Part shown: in pieces, positions 12,935 through 23,921 of the stretch | Position numbering within the stretch: position 1 is the first letter of the stretch | Layout: each line of letters opens with the position of its first letter | Notes under the pieces: model-generated | Told to the model about the DNA's origin: nothing | The model's database searches: none | The model's input: only the letters and a program-made list of their open reading frames with translations | Translations under genes and position numbers: made by a program | Source of the DNA: Lojkania enalia | Lineage: Eukaryota; Ascomycota; Dothideomycetes; Pleosporales | Assembly: GCA_010094045.1 (NCBI GenBank) | Contig: ML986700.1 | Location: 57,107-121,106, forward strand | Reading direction: 5' to 3' | DNA: 64,000 bases

Positions 12935-13230
12935 TTTTGTTGTAAGGGAAACTGCATCCGGAAATAGAGACTTCCCTTCCAGGTAAGGCGCCTCGCTTCG
13001 CTACCCTAGCCTACTAAGACTGATGCTCGACTTCACCTATAAAAGACCCTCTTCACTCGCTGCTTTTTCTCTTTCTCTCCATCTTTCCTTTCTTCCACAC
13101 ACTGCTGCCTCCTTATCAGCCCCGGCGCCTCAGCCGTGAGACAGTTTCTGTCCCCTTAGCGCTTATACAAGTGCTGTACTACCCTCCTTTTTCAATTTAC
13201 TATTTTTAACTAACGATTGTATAGCTCAAC
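12935..13230 (+). promoter_or_regulatory. Promoter-like or solo-LTR-like segment with TATA box and pyrimidine tract
   Basis: This segment begins TGTTGTAAGGGAAAC right at the composition boundary. It carries TATAAAAG at 13,038-13,045, then a strongly CT-rich stretch (13,046-13,110), the layout of a fungal Pol II start region or of an LTR. No second copy is in the window, so solo LTR and host promoter cannot be separated. Direction, if real, is plus, towards the broken SANT gene. Confidence 0.4.
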
Positions 13231-14451
13231 AAATATCCTTCGGCGTTTCCGATAGCCCTTTAGTATTGAGAACAAAGATTATAGTCTTGCTCGTTCCTAC
13301 TATATATACTCTAGGGTGATGTTTTTACTTGTTCTATCTACTAGCCCCGAGCAGCATCTTAATTCTTAAAACCTTTATAATTAGGATTACTCGCGACCTT
13401 TAGTTCTCCCTCCTAACTAGCATCTTGCTGCACTTATCTTTCCCTTAGAGTGGAAAACGGTCCTTCTTCTCACCCTCCTCCGCGTAGCAGTTCTTCTATG
13501 TAGCCTTCGCCACGTTAGCGACTGTATAAAAGGGTAACAGAGACGCCCACGGATACCTAGGCTATCACTATTTTAGTAGCTGGGTGAAGCCGGTTAGTAC
13601 TAATATTACATGCGGTTTCGGATGGATGCCTAGTAGGATTACGTAGTTATATCGCCCGGAGCCGAAGGATATAGTTGACTATATCCGTCTAAGTATTACT
13701 GCTAGCCGTCTTACGATGTCTGGGCCAGCTTCTACAGAGTGGAACCTAGCTATACTTTATCCCTTAGAGCTCCGCTACAACCGATTATTAGGCTATACCA
13801 GGTACGCCTTATATTATATATTTGTTTATATAAACAAGTTATAGTAGCAGCATCGCATTATAGCGTTTTAAATAAGAGCAACTATAGGGGCTCGAGCAGG
13901 CCTTCGTGCGTTATAGGTACAAATAGACGCTAATCACTCTGTGATTAAAGCCGCGCCGTTAAAAGTTGGAAGTACTAGGGCGAACTTAAGCTTAAGCTTA
14001 GTCTCGGTCTTACTAACGATTGAGGAATCATATATTAATCAGATAATCTATAGGGTCTTAGTTTCCACCCAGTTCCTGTTAAGCTGAGAAGGTATAGGTT
14101 ATAAAGAGATACCCCTGAGGGTCTAAAATTGCTAGGCAGACCTAGGTGGAGAGGGGAGGGATAGTACAGCCTGGCCTCAGAGGTAGCGTTATAACCCCCT
14201 TTTTAGCTAACAGATACTGGTGGAAAATTTGCGCGCTTTAACTAATAAAGAAGTATATTATGCGAGGTCTATAGCTGAAGAGTTGCGGTTAAAGGGATAT
14301 ATAGCCGATACGCGAAGGTAATTCGACGCAACCTGGTATTCCTCTACCGTAGATACGTTTCAAACGCAGTCTTATACAGGCTGCGCCCTATTAAGCGCTA
14401 AATATTATTCATGCGAGCTCCCTGAAAATCCGTGCCGACAACGGCTCTGGC
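13231..14451. other. Island without recognisable gene
   Basis: Balanced composition with moderate RIP. Short open stretches (such as 13,739-13,933) have no family features. It could hold 5' exons of the gene starting at 14,452, but I see no convincing splice chain. Confidence 0.4.
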
Positions 14452-16740
14452 ATGGATTCTTCGCCTACTTAAACTCTCCGTCTCCGCTCTCCTATCGCAT
14501 ACCAGAACTTAAGGCGAGGTAGCAGCAATAGTAGCTACGATAGCAACGTCTTTTAAAAATTTCCGCATCCTGCCCTCGCACTCTCAGTTTATACCTTATA
14601 ATGGTCCGCCTACACTAAAAGCGCCTTCTCGGCGTTATCTCTCAAGAAGTGCTCCGTCTATTATAGATGATTGGCCCGAAATTAACGAGATTCTAAGGAC
14701 TCAGCTAGAGTTAAACAATAACGGGGTTCTTATATGCACGTCCCATAAAGTTACGGATTTAATATACTTAGGTAAACCTTCTTACGGCTAATAGAGTAAT
14801 AGTTTACTAGCCTCTTATAATGACTAACGCTCACGCAGATGGCAATATCAGCTACTAAATTAGCAGTGGTAGTAATAGAGAAGTTGGCACCCCCCGTAGA
14901 GGTGGGGGGGATAGTGGAGATGGTAACGATAATTTCTCCTCTCAGGACGAACGGGAAAGCGCCGGATCTAAGCAAAGCGGGTCCCCTAGAGAGTTTTATA
15001 TAGAAAGGAAGGATGAAAGCTCGACTCACCCTATTACTACTGATGGGAGCAGTCGAGGTAAATACCTAGTCCTGATCAGCATCGTAGCTCGCGTATATCC
15101 TCTCTAACATTGCCTAGAGAATGCAGTCATCATTAATAATAACTAAACTGATACTGATACCGACAGCAAGGACGAGTATCGCCTGTAGGAAGACAATACA
15201 GATGTGCAGATGGACAATCAATCTAAGGGTACCAGTACTCCAGCCCAGGAGCGTCTCTATAAAGAGAGTCCTTGTATAGGCATCAGGGATGCTATCGACT
15301 CTGAGATGATCAAAAGAGTGGAACTTCGAGTTAGTGTACTACCGCGTCGCGAACTCATGTTAACACCCCCTAGGTACACTGTAGACGATTCGCCATCCCC
15401 CATAAGCCGCGGCGGCAAGGCAAAGGAAACCGCCCATTTCGCCGGCTAAGCGTCGGGTAATCCTAAATTCAATGATACGCATAGACGCCATTACATAATT
15501 CCAGATATTAACGGAGATGCGCGATCCGATTGCTTCACTATCTAGCTAATAAAAGGCGCCAGTAGCCGCACCCTCCTAAAAGGTACAGCACAGCAACCGC
15601 AACCGCTAGGGGAAAAGAAGACAAAGAGGCAAGGTGAGCATATGGTATTGCAAGTGTAGCATTCCTATCTAACGTTAGTAAAGGCGAATTTACTGAGCTC
15701 AAAACCGTGAACAGCAGTAGTGATAGCGATAGCGATTATAACGATGACGGCAATAACTACACAAAAGGCGGATCGTTACAGACGCACAAACGGAGGCAGT
15801 CCTCCCTCGCCGATACTGTTACCCGCAAGCCTTATAGTCAAGTGTTAAATACGATGTCGAAGGAGCGCTTAGAGCGCGCTGCACGCTATGCGAGGCGACA
15901 AAAGCTATCTCCTTTCTGTAGCATACCACTCTCCAGCGACAATGTCGGTAGTGACAATAGTAGCAACGAAAGCGATGAAGAAAGTGGCAACTGCCGCCGC
16001 CGCCTTTAAAACAATAAGCAACTGAAGTCAAGCCTTAATTACTACGGTATTCAGCCTTCACTGTCTAATACCGAAAGCACTTTCCTGTCGTCTACCCTCC
16101 CTCCGCCACACGGATCTGCAGAAAGAAGGCCACGGCCTTCTACAGAAGGCGCATCATCTGAACAGGCGCGGCAACAGTTCCCTAACTTTACTATCCATCT
16201 ACTCTCATCCGAAATCGCTTTTCTAACGGCTCTTGTCCGCGATTTCGGCAATATAGAGCCATTTTCTATCTACCAAGCAATTACGCTTCTAGAGAGTTAT
16301 GTGGGCCATCCGGCAAAGCTTACTAATGTTACTGTTAAGCTCCTTCCGTCGAATTTATGGTTCCTAACGTGCTTTATGCATCATTCTTACGACACGGCCG
16401 ACCTTACAACTAGCTGTACGCAACTGAATGCCCGCTAACATATAGACCAGCCGGCGCCGGCTCTCCCTAGTCCGCTACAAATGAGTGCCGGCGCTACAGC
16501 TCCGGGGGACGATAATACCAGTGATGATGACAACGAAGAACGTCCGAGTGATATTAGTAACGAATGTTCGAAGGCTACGAAAAATAGCCTCTAGTCACAA
16601 GAGGATGATAACCGTTTATTAAAGTAGAAGCAGGACGATATAGCTTGGGATTGGATATATCGCCAATTTCTAAACAGAACCCCCGCAGCAGTACAGGGAC
16701 GTTAGTATACAAAGTTACGACGTAAAGTATAGCCAATTTA
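14452..16740 (+). pseudogene. Broken SANT/Myb-like domain protein
   Basis: A coherent plus-strand coding trace starts at ATG 14,452 (MDSSPT...). It passes through Ser/Asp/Glu-rich low-complexity stretches (NSSSDSDSDYNDDGNN at about 15,707) and ends with a SANT/Myb-type helix-turn-helix near 16,590-16,740: SQEDDNRLLK, DIAWDWIYRQFLNRTPAAVQ, YTKLRRKV. The residues before SQEDD and before YTKL are TAG, where this fold normally has Trp; TGG-to-TAG is a RIP change. Frame changes near 14,590 and between 15,450 and 15,700 could be introns or indels. From 15,707 on, one frame is held with only TAG/TAA interruptions. Such a protein probably binds DNA; the family is otherwise unknown to me. It ends just before the inverted-repeat transposon. 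Confidence 0.6.
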
Positions 16741-16941
16741 ATAGATCTCGGTTAGTCGAACCGTTTATATATGTTGCCGCCGAGTTTATAGTAGAGGGTT
16801 GACTAGTCAGGATGCGAATCCGCAAGAAGCTAACGAAAACGCCAAGCTGGAAAAGGCGCCAGCCCTAATACGATACTATAGTCTATATTTAGGCCCCAGG
16901 ATGCGTGTGATCCGGCGGCGGATGGAATTGGTACATAAATA

Positions 16942-18160
16942 ACATCCCTCACTGCGTAGCGAGACACACCGTGTGGCGAGACAAATGATGGGTACTTTAA
17001 CTTTCAGCAACTAGAAAGCTAATGCGCACGACGAATATTGCTATAATTCTACGAAAATAATCTGCTGCAGCCAATTCTAAATATCTATATTATACTTTGC
17101 CCGAAAATTACTTTTGTATCGTAGCTTCTGCACCCGATTCGTACAGCACCTTGTTTCGTGGTACAATATGCTTCTCTACCCACGGCGCCAACCTCAAGCC
17201 TTTTTTGTCCGATTTTTGGTAGAATAGCCTTATTCTACCCTTACAACCTCACTCTAATATTAGAAAGTTATTATTAGCTCTATGCGCGCTGCAGGGCGTA
17301 GTTTTATATAGTACCAGCCCGTAGATTGGTACTTCTAGCGGAAGCTAACCACCGATCCGGGCTAATGCGAGATAACTCTATACTACTTATCTTATATACC
17401 GGTATATATTTTATATATAGCTGTATAAGTTGTATAAGCGTTCGGATTATTATTAAATCCGACTTAGGATTGGGAGTAGTAATAAGTCTTAAGCCTAGCG
17501 TTTATTTAGTTAGCTACCGCGCTTCTAGCGTTGAAACCAGCTTTAATATAGCAATCTAGTCCTATATACAGCGATACCTACTTTATAATATAGAACTATA
17601 CTATTATACCGCCCCTAAGTGCCGAGATCCGCTATTATCCCTTCTACTAACCGATGGAACGACTTAATCGAGCCTACTATATTCTTATATATCTTAAGTT
17701 AGTATACTAATTTCTAGACTAAGCCGCAGTAAGTTTAAGTCTCAGCTTATTAAAGGGGAATATAATATAATAGAAAAGATATAAGTTAAGATAAAGTATA
17801 GTATACCTGGAAATTAAAGCCTACGCTTTAGTATATAGATATAACTAAATATTACTAGTAAAACGCTGTTATTATAAGCGTATATAAAGGTGGAAAGGCT
17901 CTATATACTCTAGTAATAGAGCTATTATATAGTTAAACAACTAGCAGCTCCTTATATAAGTTCTATAACCTTTACAGCTATAGAGATATACTTTAGTACA
18001 ACCTCTAACAGTTATAAGGATTTAGATTATTTATATTTATAAGGGATAAGTACTAGTAGAGCTATAGTAGTAGCTATACTTAGTAAGGTTCTATACTATC
18101 TAGAGCTATATACAGCACTCTTCTCTTTAGCTATATCTACAAACTATTACCTTTAGTATA
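16942..18160 (+). repeat. Left inverted-repeat arm (1.2 kb)
   Basis: Matches the reverse complement of 22,555-23,784 along its length, with mainly C/T and G/A differences. The similarity stops near 18,158, where the left side reads ...aagggtgtgtc and the right side diverges. Open frames inside the arm are not shared between the two arms and look spurious. Confidence 0.85.
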
Positions 18161-18588
18161 AGGGTGTGTCTAGAGCGGGTTAACTATACCCTTTACTAGC
18201 ATAATTAAGGCGTTTATTTACCTCTAGCTAGACTATAATAGTAAATAATTAATACGTAATTCTTATACGTAGATATTCTATTACTTAATCTAGAGTATAC
18301 TCGAAGCTTTACTGTAGTAAATTAGCAAGCTATATATATATACTAATCCCCGGCCCTCTATAAAATAGAGAGAATAATAAATAAAGTATAGTAAATAAGA
18401 ACAATATAAATAGTAGAATATTATAGGATTTTAGCACCTTAGGACGCACCAAGCATATTACTCTTAATCCTACATATCTATACCCTTCTATTTCTAGTAC
18501 TAATACCAGTCATTTCCTTAGATACTGTTATATATGAGGGTCGATACTCCAACAGTAGCTACAGAAGGTTCTCTAAATTGTATGTTAT
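18161..18588. other. Spacer between left arm and HNWD gene end
   Basis: AT-rich, RIP-affected DNA without recognisable coding. It probably held the 3' flank of the captured gene. Confidence 0.4.
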
Positions 18589-18599
18589 CTACATGCCAT

Positions 18600-19640
18600 C
18601 TGGACTCAAACCTGGGCCTTGCTTAACTCCATTGTCAGCTGACCCCGACGCCAGCCGCGTTGAGTCGTGGGAGAAGGCCACGGACTTAACCCAACTGCTA
18701 TGGCCCTGGAGCGTCGATAGGCACTCGCCGCTGCTCGCATCCCAGATCTTGACCGTGTTGTCGCCTGACCCCGACGCCAGCCGCGTTNNNNNNNNNNNNN
18801 NNNNNNNNNNNNNNNNNNNNNNNNNNNNNNNNNNNNNNNNNNNNNNNNNNNNNNNNNNNNNNNNNNNNNNNNNNNNNNNNNNNNNNNNNNNNNNNNNNNN
18901 NNNNNNNNNNNNNNNNNNNNNNNNNNNNNNNNNNNNNNNNNNNNNNNNNNNNNNNNNNNNNNNNNNNNNNNNNNNNNNNNNNNNNNNNNNNNNNNNNNNN
19001 NNNNNNNNNNNNNNNNNNNNNNNNNNNNNNNNNNNNNNNNNNNNNNNNNNNNNNNNNNNNNNNNNNNNNNNNNNNNNNNNNNNNNNNNNNNNNNNNNNNN
19101 NNNNNNNNNNNNNNNNNNNNNNNNNNNNNNNNNNNNNNNNNNNNNNNNNNNNNNNNNNNNNNNNNNNNNNNNNNNNNNNNNNNNNNNNNNNNNNNNNNNN
19201 NNNNNNNNNNNNNNNNNNNNNNNNNNNNNNNNNNNNNNNNNNNNNNNNNNNNNNNNNNNNNNNNNNNNNNNNNNNNNNNNNNNNNCCTGACCCCGACGCC
19301 AGCCGCGTTGAGTCGTGGGAGAAGGCCACGGACTCGACCGTCCCGCTATGGCCCTGGAGCGTCGATAGGCACTCGCCGCTGCTCGCATCCCAGATCTTGA
19401 CCGTGTTGTCGCCTGACCCCGACGCCAGCCGCGTTGAGTCGTGAGAGAAGGCCACAGACTCGACCGTCCCGCTATAGCCCTGGAGCGTCGATAGGCACTC
19501 ACCGCTGCTCGCATCCCAGATCTTAACCGTGTTGTCGCCTGACCCCGACGCCAGCCGCGTTGAGTTGTGGGAAAAGGCCACGGATTGGACATAAGAGCTG
19601 TGACCATCGAGCGTCGACAGACAGTTACTCCATCGGTCCT
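18600..19640 (-). repeat. 126-bp tandem WD40 repeat array
   Basis: Units start at 18,638, 18,764, 19,286, 19,412 and 19,538 (+ strand), exactly 126 bp apart on each side of the gap. They encode near-identical blades of the form [20 protein letters not shown] and [13 protein letters not shown]. High identity between blades is typical of HNWD arrays that evolve by repeat exchange and set recognition specificity. Unlike the rest of the gene, this block is GC-rich and has no RIP stops. Confidence 0.9.
18788..19285. other. Assembly gap of 498 N inside the WD40 array
   Basis: The unit phase on the two sides (18,764 and 19,286 differ by 522) is not a multiple of 126. A whole number of repeats would need a gap of 480, 606 and so on, so 498 is only an estimate. 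Confidence 0.95.
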
Positions 19641-22148
19641 GCATTCCCGGCTTAATTACTATACCCCGTAGCTCTTTATCTTTAAATAGCGCTCGTATAA
19701 CACTATAAGTTAGACTAAACAGAAGCGCGCTATATATTTAGAGTAGACTGCTCTCAATTGCTAATTTATAATATATAATAAATCGCCGTGCGTCTCAAAC
19801 CACTTCTATTATTAAGAATATAGCCGCTCTCTCCTATTATAATTAGTAACAACTATCTTACGGAATATAAGCTGGTAGGGAATTACTTTAGTTAAGGTCT
19901 CTAGTCTAGATATTAAGATTATACCCTTTAACGTGCTTATATAAAGGCTAACAGCTTCGAGCTAGTAAAGATACTTCTTTCTTATAAATCCGTCTATAAC
20001 GCCTCTACTTATAAGAATACTTCTATTATATATTAAAGAGTTAGAAATCTATTTATAGAGGTAGTTAATCTAGTAGATATATAAGTACTATAATACTGCT
20101 AGTAGATTAGGCTTAGGCTGTTATATCTACTTAATAGGGTATCTTAGCGTATCTAGCTAATATATATTTTACTAGAGATTTCTAGATATAATCTAGATAG
20201 ATCTAGAAAAGATATTTTAGTAGACCTTCCTAGTCCCGGATGGGAATATACTAACAGCTGCTTTATCTAATAAGAAATCTCTAGCTAACTAGTAAATAAT
20301 ATATATATAATCTTTCTATAATATAAGAAATAAACTATATATATTTACTATTACTACAGTTATTTACTCTATATTAGACCCTTAATTAGGCAAGTCTGCT
20401 AAAATAGAAAGCTTCTATAGATGTAGCAGACGGTATATAGTAATAATAGTAGAGAGAATCTAATAGTATAGTTCTAGGTTCTAGTACTTTAACTGCTTAA
20501 TATACCCTATTATCCGTTTATATACGTCTATTAGCTCTATTAAAACTTCTTTAAGAATCTATACTACCTCCTAGGGCTATACATCTTTAAGCTCTTTTAT
20601 AATTAGAGACACCTAGAGAAATATACTATTTACCTTCTATTATATCTTCTCTTAAACTAATAATTAGAGTAACTGATTATACTGAATCTATTCTAATTCT
20701 ATAAGATAATAGTTAATATAAGTATTAACAGTATGTAAGACTTATATAATATTTTCCTTTAGCTTAAAACTTAGCCTTACTCTAGAACTATTAAGTCGTA
20801 GTTACTACTCGATATTAGTATAGTTACGACTTGTTAGTATCTATTTAATATAAGGTAATAGAGATAACTTCTATATAATAAAAGCTAGCAGCTTCTCTAG
20901 ATCCTTTATATATTCGTTAAGTGTATTAATAAAGAAGTATATATTATCTAAGGTTAAGTTTTATAGGATATCTGTAAAAATCTTATATAAGATAACCCAG
21001 GTATTAGTATCTTTAAAGAGTACTTTATCTATCTAGTTATACTTCTTCCGTAGATACGAGATAAGTACTAGCTACTAGTTAATAAGTATAAATAGGAGAC
21101 CCTATAGTACAGCTGTTATACTATTAATACGCAAGTTAGTAGCCTAATTAAAAAAGTATAAGAGTAGAATTATCTTAGCTATTAACTTATTTAGCTTATT
21201 AATAATACCGTAGAGTAGTATAATCTTACCTTTACTAAAATCGCTTTTAATTTATAGCAGCTAGCTTTACAAGTTATTATATTAATAGAAGAAGCTTAGA
21301 TTTTAAAGAATCTAGTAGTACGACTCCTCGAGTAGCTTACTTTTAGTCTCCTTAATATATACTTTATCCCGTCGGGGATTAGTAATATATAAGTCTCTTA
21401 TATACTCCTCCAACTTCTTAATCTCGTCTTAGAGTCGAGTTAATACTCTTGCTATCCCTTTACTGTAAAAGGGAGATATATAAACTCCAAAAATTTCTAG
21501 TAATAAGTATACCTTATCTTTTTTATACTTAGTCTAGCATTTCTCTATCTATAATAAGCGATTATTAACGCTAAAGTGTGACAGCGGTTTACCTTTAAGT
21601 ACTTACTCTAGAATACTAGTTATTATATATATCTATAATTAAAGGGAAACTTTATTACTAAGTCGCTTATATTACTAGGAAAAGAATTTGACTAAACGAG
21701 GTATAAGAAGCTCTTAAAGTGTCCAGCCTTAAGTAAACTATTTACTTTTTTAAAAGGTAGACTCCTACTTAGAAATATCGCTATTTACCTTCTACTTATC
21801 TATTAAAATATCTAATAGATAGATATAGTACTAAGTAGCGTTATAATACTAGTAAAATATAGAGTTAATAGTATATAACAGCTTAACCTTATTTTCCTTA
21901 TTAATATAATAGGTGTTAATCTAGAAGTAGTTTAAACTATCTTACTTAGCTTACTCTATATAAAACCGAATCTTCTTATATCTAGATTTATCTATACTAG
22001 TACTATTTATTAAGTTATTAAAGGTAATCTTATTAGAGTCCGCTTTCTATATATATAAGAGAATTATATAGCGAGGAATTATATTATTATTTAGTAAAGG
22101 CTCTGTAGGATAGTATCTACTAGTACTACTATATTATAAAAGACGTAT

Positions 22149-22554
22149 CGTCTAGTATTAGGTTAAGTAGAATAAGTAGAAGGAAGAAGGCTTAGTTAAC
22201 CTTAATTATAGCAGCCTAGCTAGTAGCACAAGTATAGCAAATTAATTGCTATTCTTATCTAGCTGAGCTTTTAAGTTAGTAAATATATAGGTGTTATTTA
22301 TAAGTTAATATTTATATAAGAATTATATTAGAGAGTAATAGTATAATACTGCTAATACGTATATTTAGGTTTTTATAAAGAAGCTATATTAGGCTAAGGC
22401 TGTTAAGTTAAGTACTTACACAGCTGGATTATAGTATAATAGAGCTTAATAGTACTAGTACGATAGTAAGAGGCGAAACTACAACCCGTATAAACAATTC
22501 GATCCCGCTAGTAGAGGATAGCCGATATACTCCTATTATACCTTTACGCTGGAG
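22149..22554. other. 5' flank of HNWD gene inside transposon
   Basis: RIP-affected non-coding DNA between the HET start and the right arm, presumably the old promoter. No TATA element can be told apart in the AT-rich background. Confidence 0.4.
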
Positions 22555-23784
22555 GCGATAGTTTATATATATAGCTAAAGAGAAGAGTATTATATATAGC
22601 TCTAGATAGTATAGAATTATACTAAGTATAGCTAAACTAAAACTCTACTAGTACTTATCCCTTATAAATATAAACAATCTAAATCCTTATAACTATTAGA
22701 GGTTATACTAAAGTATATCTCTACAGCCCTAAAAGTTGTAGAACTTATATAAGGAGCCGCTAGTCGTTTAAATATATAACAGCTATATTACTAAAGTATA
22801 TAGAGCCTTTCTACTTTTATATACGCTTATAAAGACAGCAATTTACTAGTAAGACTTAGTTAAACCTACATGCCGAAGTATAGACTTTAATTTCTAGGCC
22901 TACTATACTTTATCTTAGCTTTATCTTAGCTTATATTATTTCTATTACATCGTATTCCCCTTTAATAAGCTAGGACTAGAGGTCGCTGCGGCTTAGTCTA
23001 AGAATCGGTATACTAACTTGAGAAGTATAAGGATATATTAAGCTCGATTAGACCGTTCTATTAGTTAGCGGGAGAGATAATAGTAGATCTCAGCACTCAG
23101 GGGCGGGCGCGATAGTATAATCCTATATTACAACATAGGTATTGCTGTACGTGGGACTAGATCGCTATATTAAAGCTGGTTTTAACGCTAGAAGCGTATT
23201 AGCTAACTAAATAAGCGTCTAGCCTAAGTCTTACTACTACTCCTAATCCCAAGTTAGGATTTAATAATAATCTAATAGCTTATACAGCTAGTACAGCTAC
23301 ATATCTTCTAATAAAATATCTACTAGTATATATAGTAAGCGGTGCAGGATTATCTCGCATTAGCCTAAATCGGTAGTTCGCTTCTGCTAGAAGTACTAAT
23401 TAACGGGGCGGCGCCGCATAAAACTGCGCCCCGTAGCACGTATAGAGCTAATAATAACTTCCTAGTATTAGAGTGTGGTTGTAAGGGTAGGATAAGGCTA
23501 TTCTATAAAGAATCGGAGCAAAAATAGGCTTAAGGTTAGCGCTATAAGTAGGGAAGCATATATACTACAATACAAGGCGCTGTTTAAATCGGGCGCTGAA
23601 GCGATAATATAAACGTAGTTTTCGGGTAAAGTAGAATATAGACATTTAGAATTAGCTGTAGTAGATTATTTTTGTTAAATTATAGCAATATTCGTTATAC
23701 GCATAAGCTTTACAGTTGCTAAATATTAAAGTACCCCTCATTTGTCTTACTACACGGTGTGTCTCGCTACGCAGTAAGAGATCT
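22555..23784 (-). repeat. Right inverted-repeat arm (1.2 kb)
   Basis: Mate of 16,942-18,160. The outer tip in reverse complement reads AGATCTCTTACTGCG and is followed by TA. The inner of the two CGAGACA motifs has become TAAGACA, a RIP-type change. Confidence 0.85.
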
Positions 23785-23921
23785 TAGATGGAAAAATCCA
23801 TAAGCTTTTACTATTAGGATACTAGGAAGGAGTATAGGTAATGCTTTCTCCAAAATCCAATTTTAAGGTGGAGAAATTTGATGTTTAGACATGCCTACTA
23901 TGCGTTAATCAAAATCCTTCG

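Larger units (their letters stand above)
18589..22148 (-). pseudogene. HET-NACHT-WD40 (HNWD, het-d/het-e/het-r type) incompatibility gene, RIP-inactivated
   Basis: On the minus strand the three domains follow in order. The HET domain starts at 22,148 as ATA-CGT-CTT-TTA (MRLL with ATG turned to ATA), then ILLYIxKADSNKITFNNL, KKIRFYIExAKQDSLNYF, INTYYINKENK (normally DTCCINKEN) and YLLLEIFGVYISPFYSKG. The NACHT P-loop near 21,215-21,250 reads SDFSKGKIILL (normally GDPGKGKTMLL), followed by LRINSITAVLQGLLFILINQ. A linker reading SVIRALFKDKELRGIVIKPG leads to WD40 repeats of exactly 42 codons (19,644-18,595). In Podospora such proteins trigger heterokaryon incompatibility cell death upon non-self recognition. 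Here start codon, P-loop and many Gln/Trp codons are destroyed. The last repeat is truncated ([10 protein letters not shown]). Confidence 0.87.
16942..23784. mobile_element. TA-flanked long-inverted-repeat transposon carrying a HET-NACHT-WD40 gene
   Basis: Arms of about 1.2 kb (16,942-18,160 and 22,555-23,784) are inverted copies of each other and end in TA at 16,940-16,941 and 23,785-23,786. Tips start ACATCCCTCACTGCG. A CGAGACA motif is doubled with 17-bp spacing near the tip (16,960 and 16,977). The outer ~330 bp is related to the ends of the element at 49,278-52,799, so both belong to one family. Between the arms lies a complete HNWD pseudogene and no transposase, making it a non-autonomous, cargo-bearing element. 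Arms and cargo are RIPped, but the WD40 array is not. The element includes a 498-N gap, so its true length is uncertain. Confidence 0.82.

Noticed and set aside
14751..15029. Minus-strand 92-codon frame
   Set aside because: The plus strand of the same stretch carries the Asp/Ser-rich trace of the SANT gene; the minus frame has no features.
17326..17559. Open frame within the left inverted-repeat arm
   Set aside because: Not conserved as an open frame in the right arm; a chance frame.
18578..19444. Plus-strand open frame of 288 codons across the gap
   Set aside because: Antisense shadow of the WD40 array and bridged by N; no family features.
18606..19607. Second minus-strand frame of the WD40 array (Arg/Trp-rich)
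   Set aside because: Out-of-frame reading of 126-bp repeats; periodicity keeps it open.
23403..23432. GC-rich hairpin (ggggcg...cgcccc)
   Set aside because: Short stem inside the right arm with no partner in the left arm; no known role.
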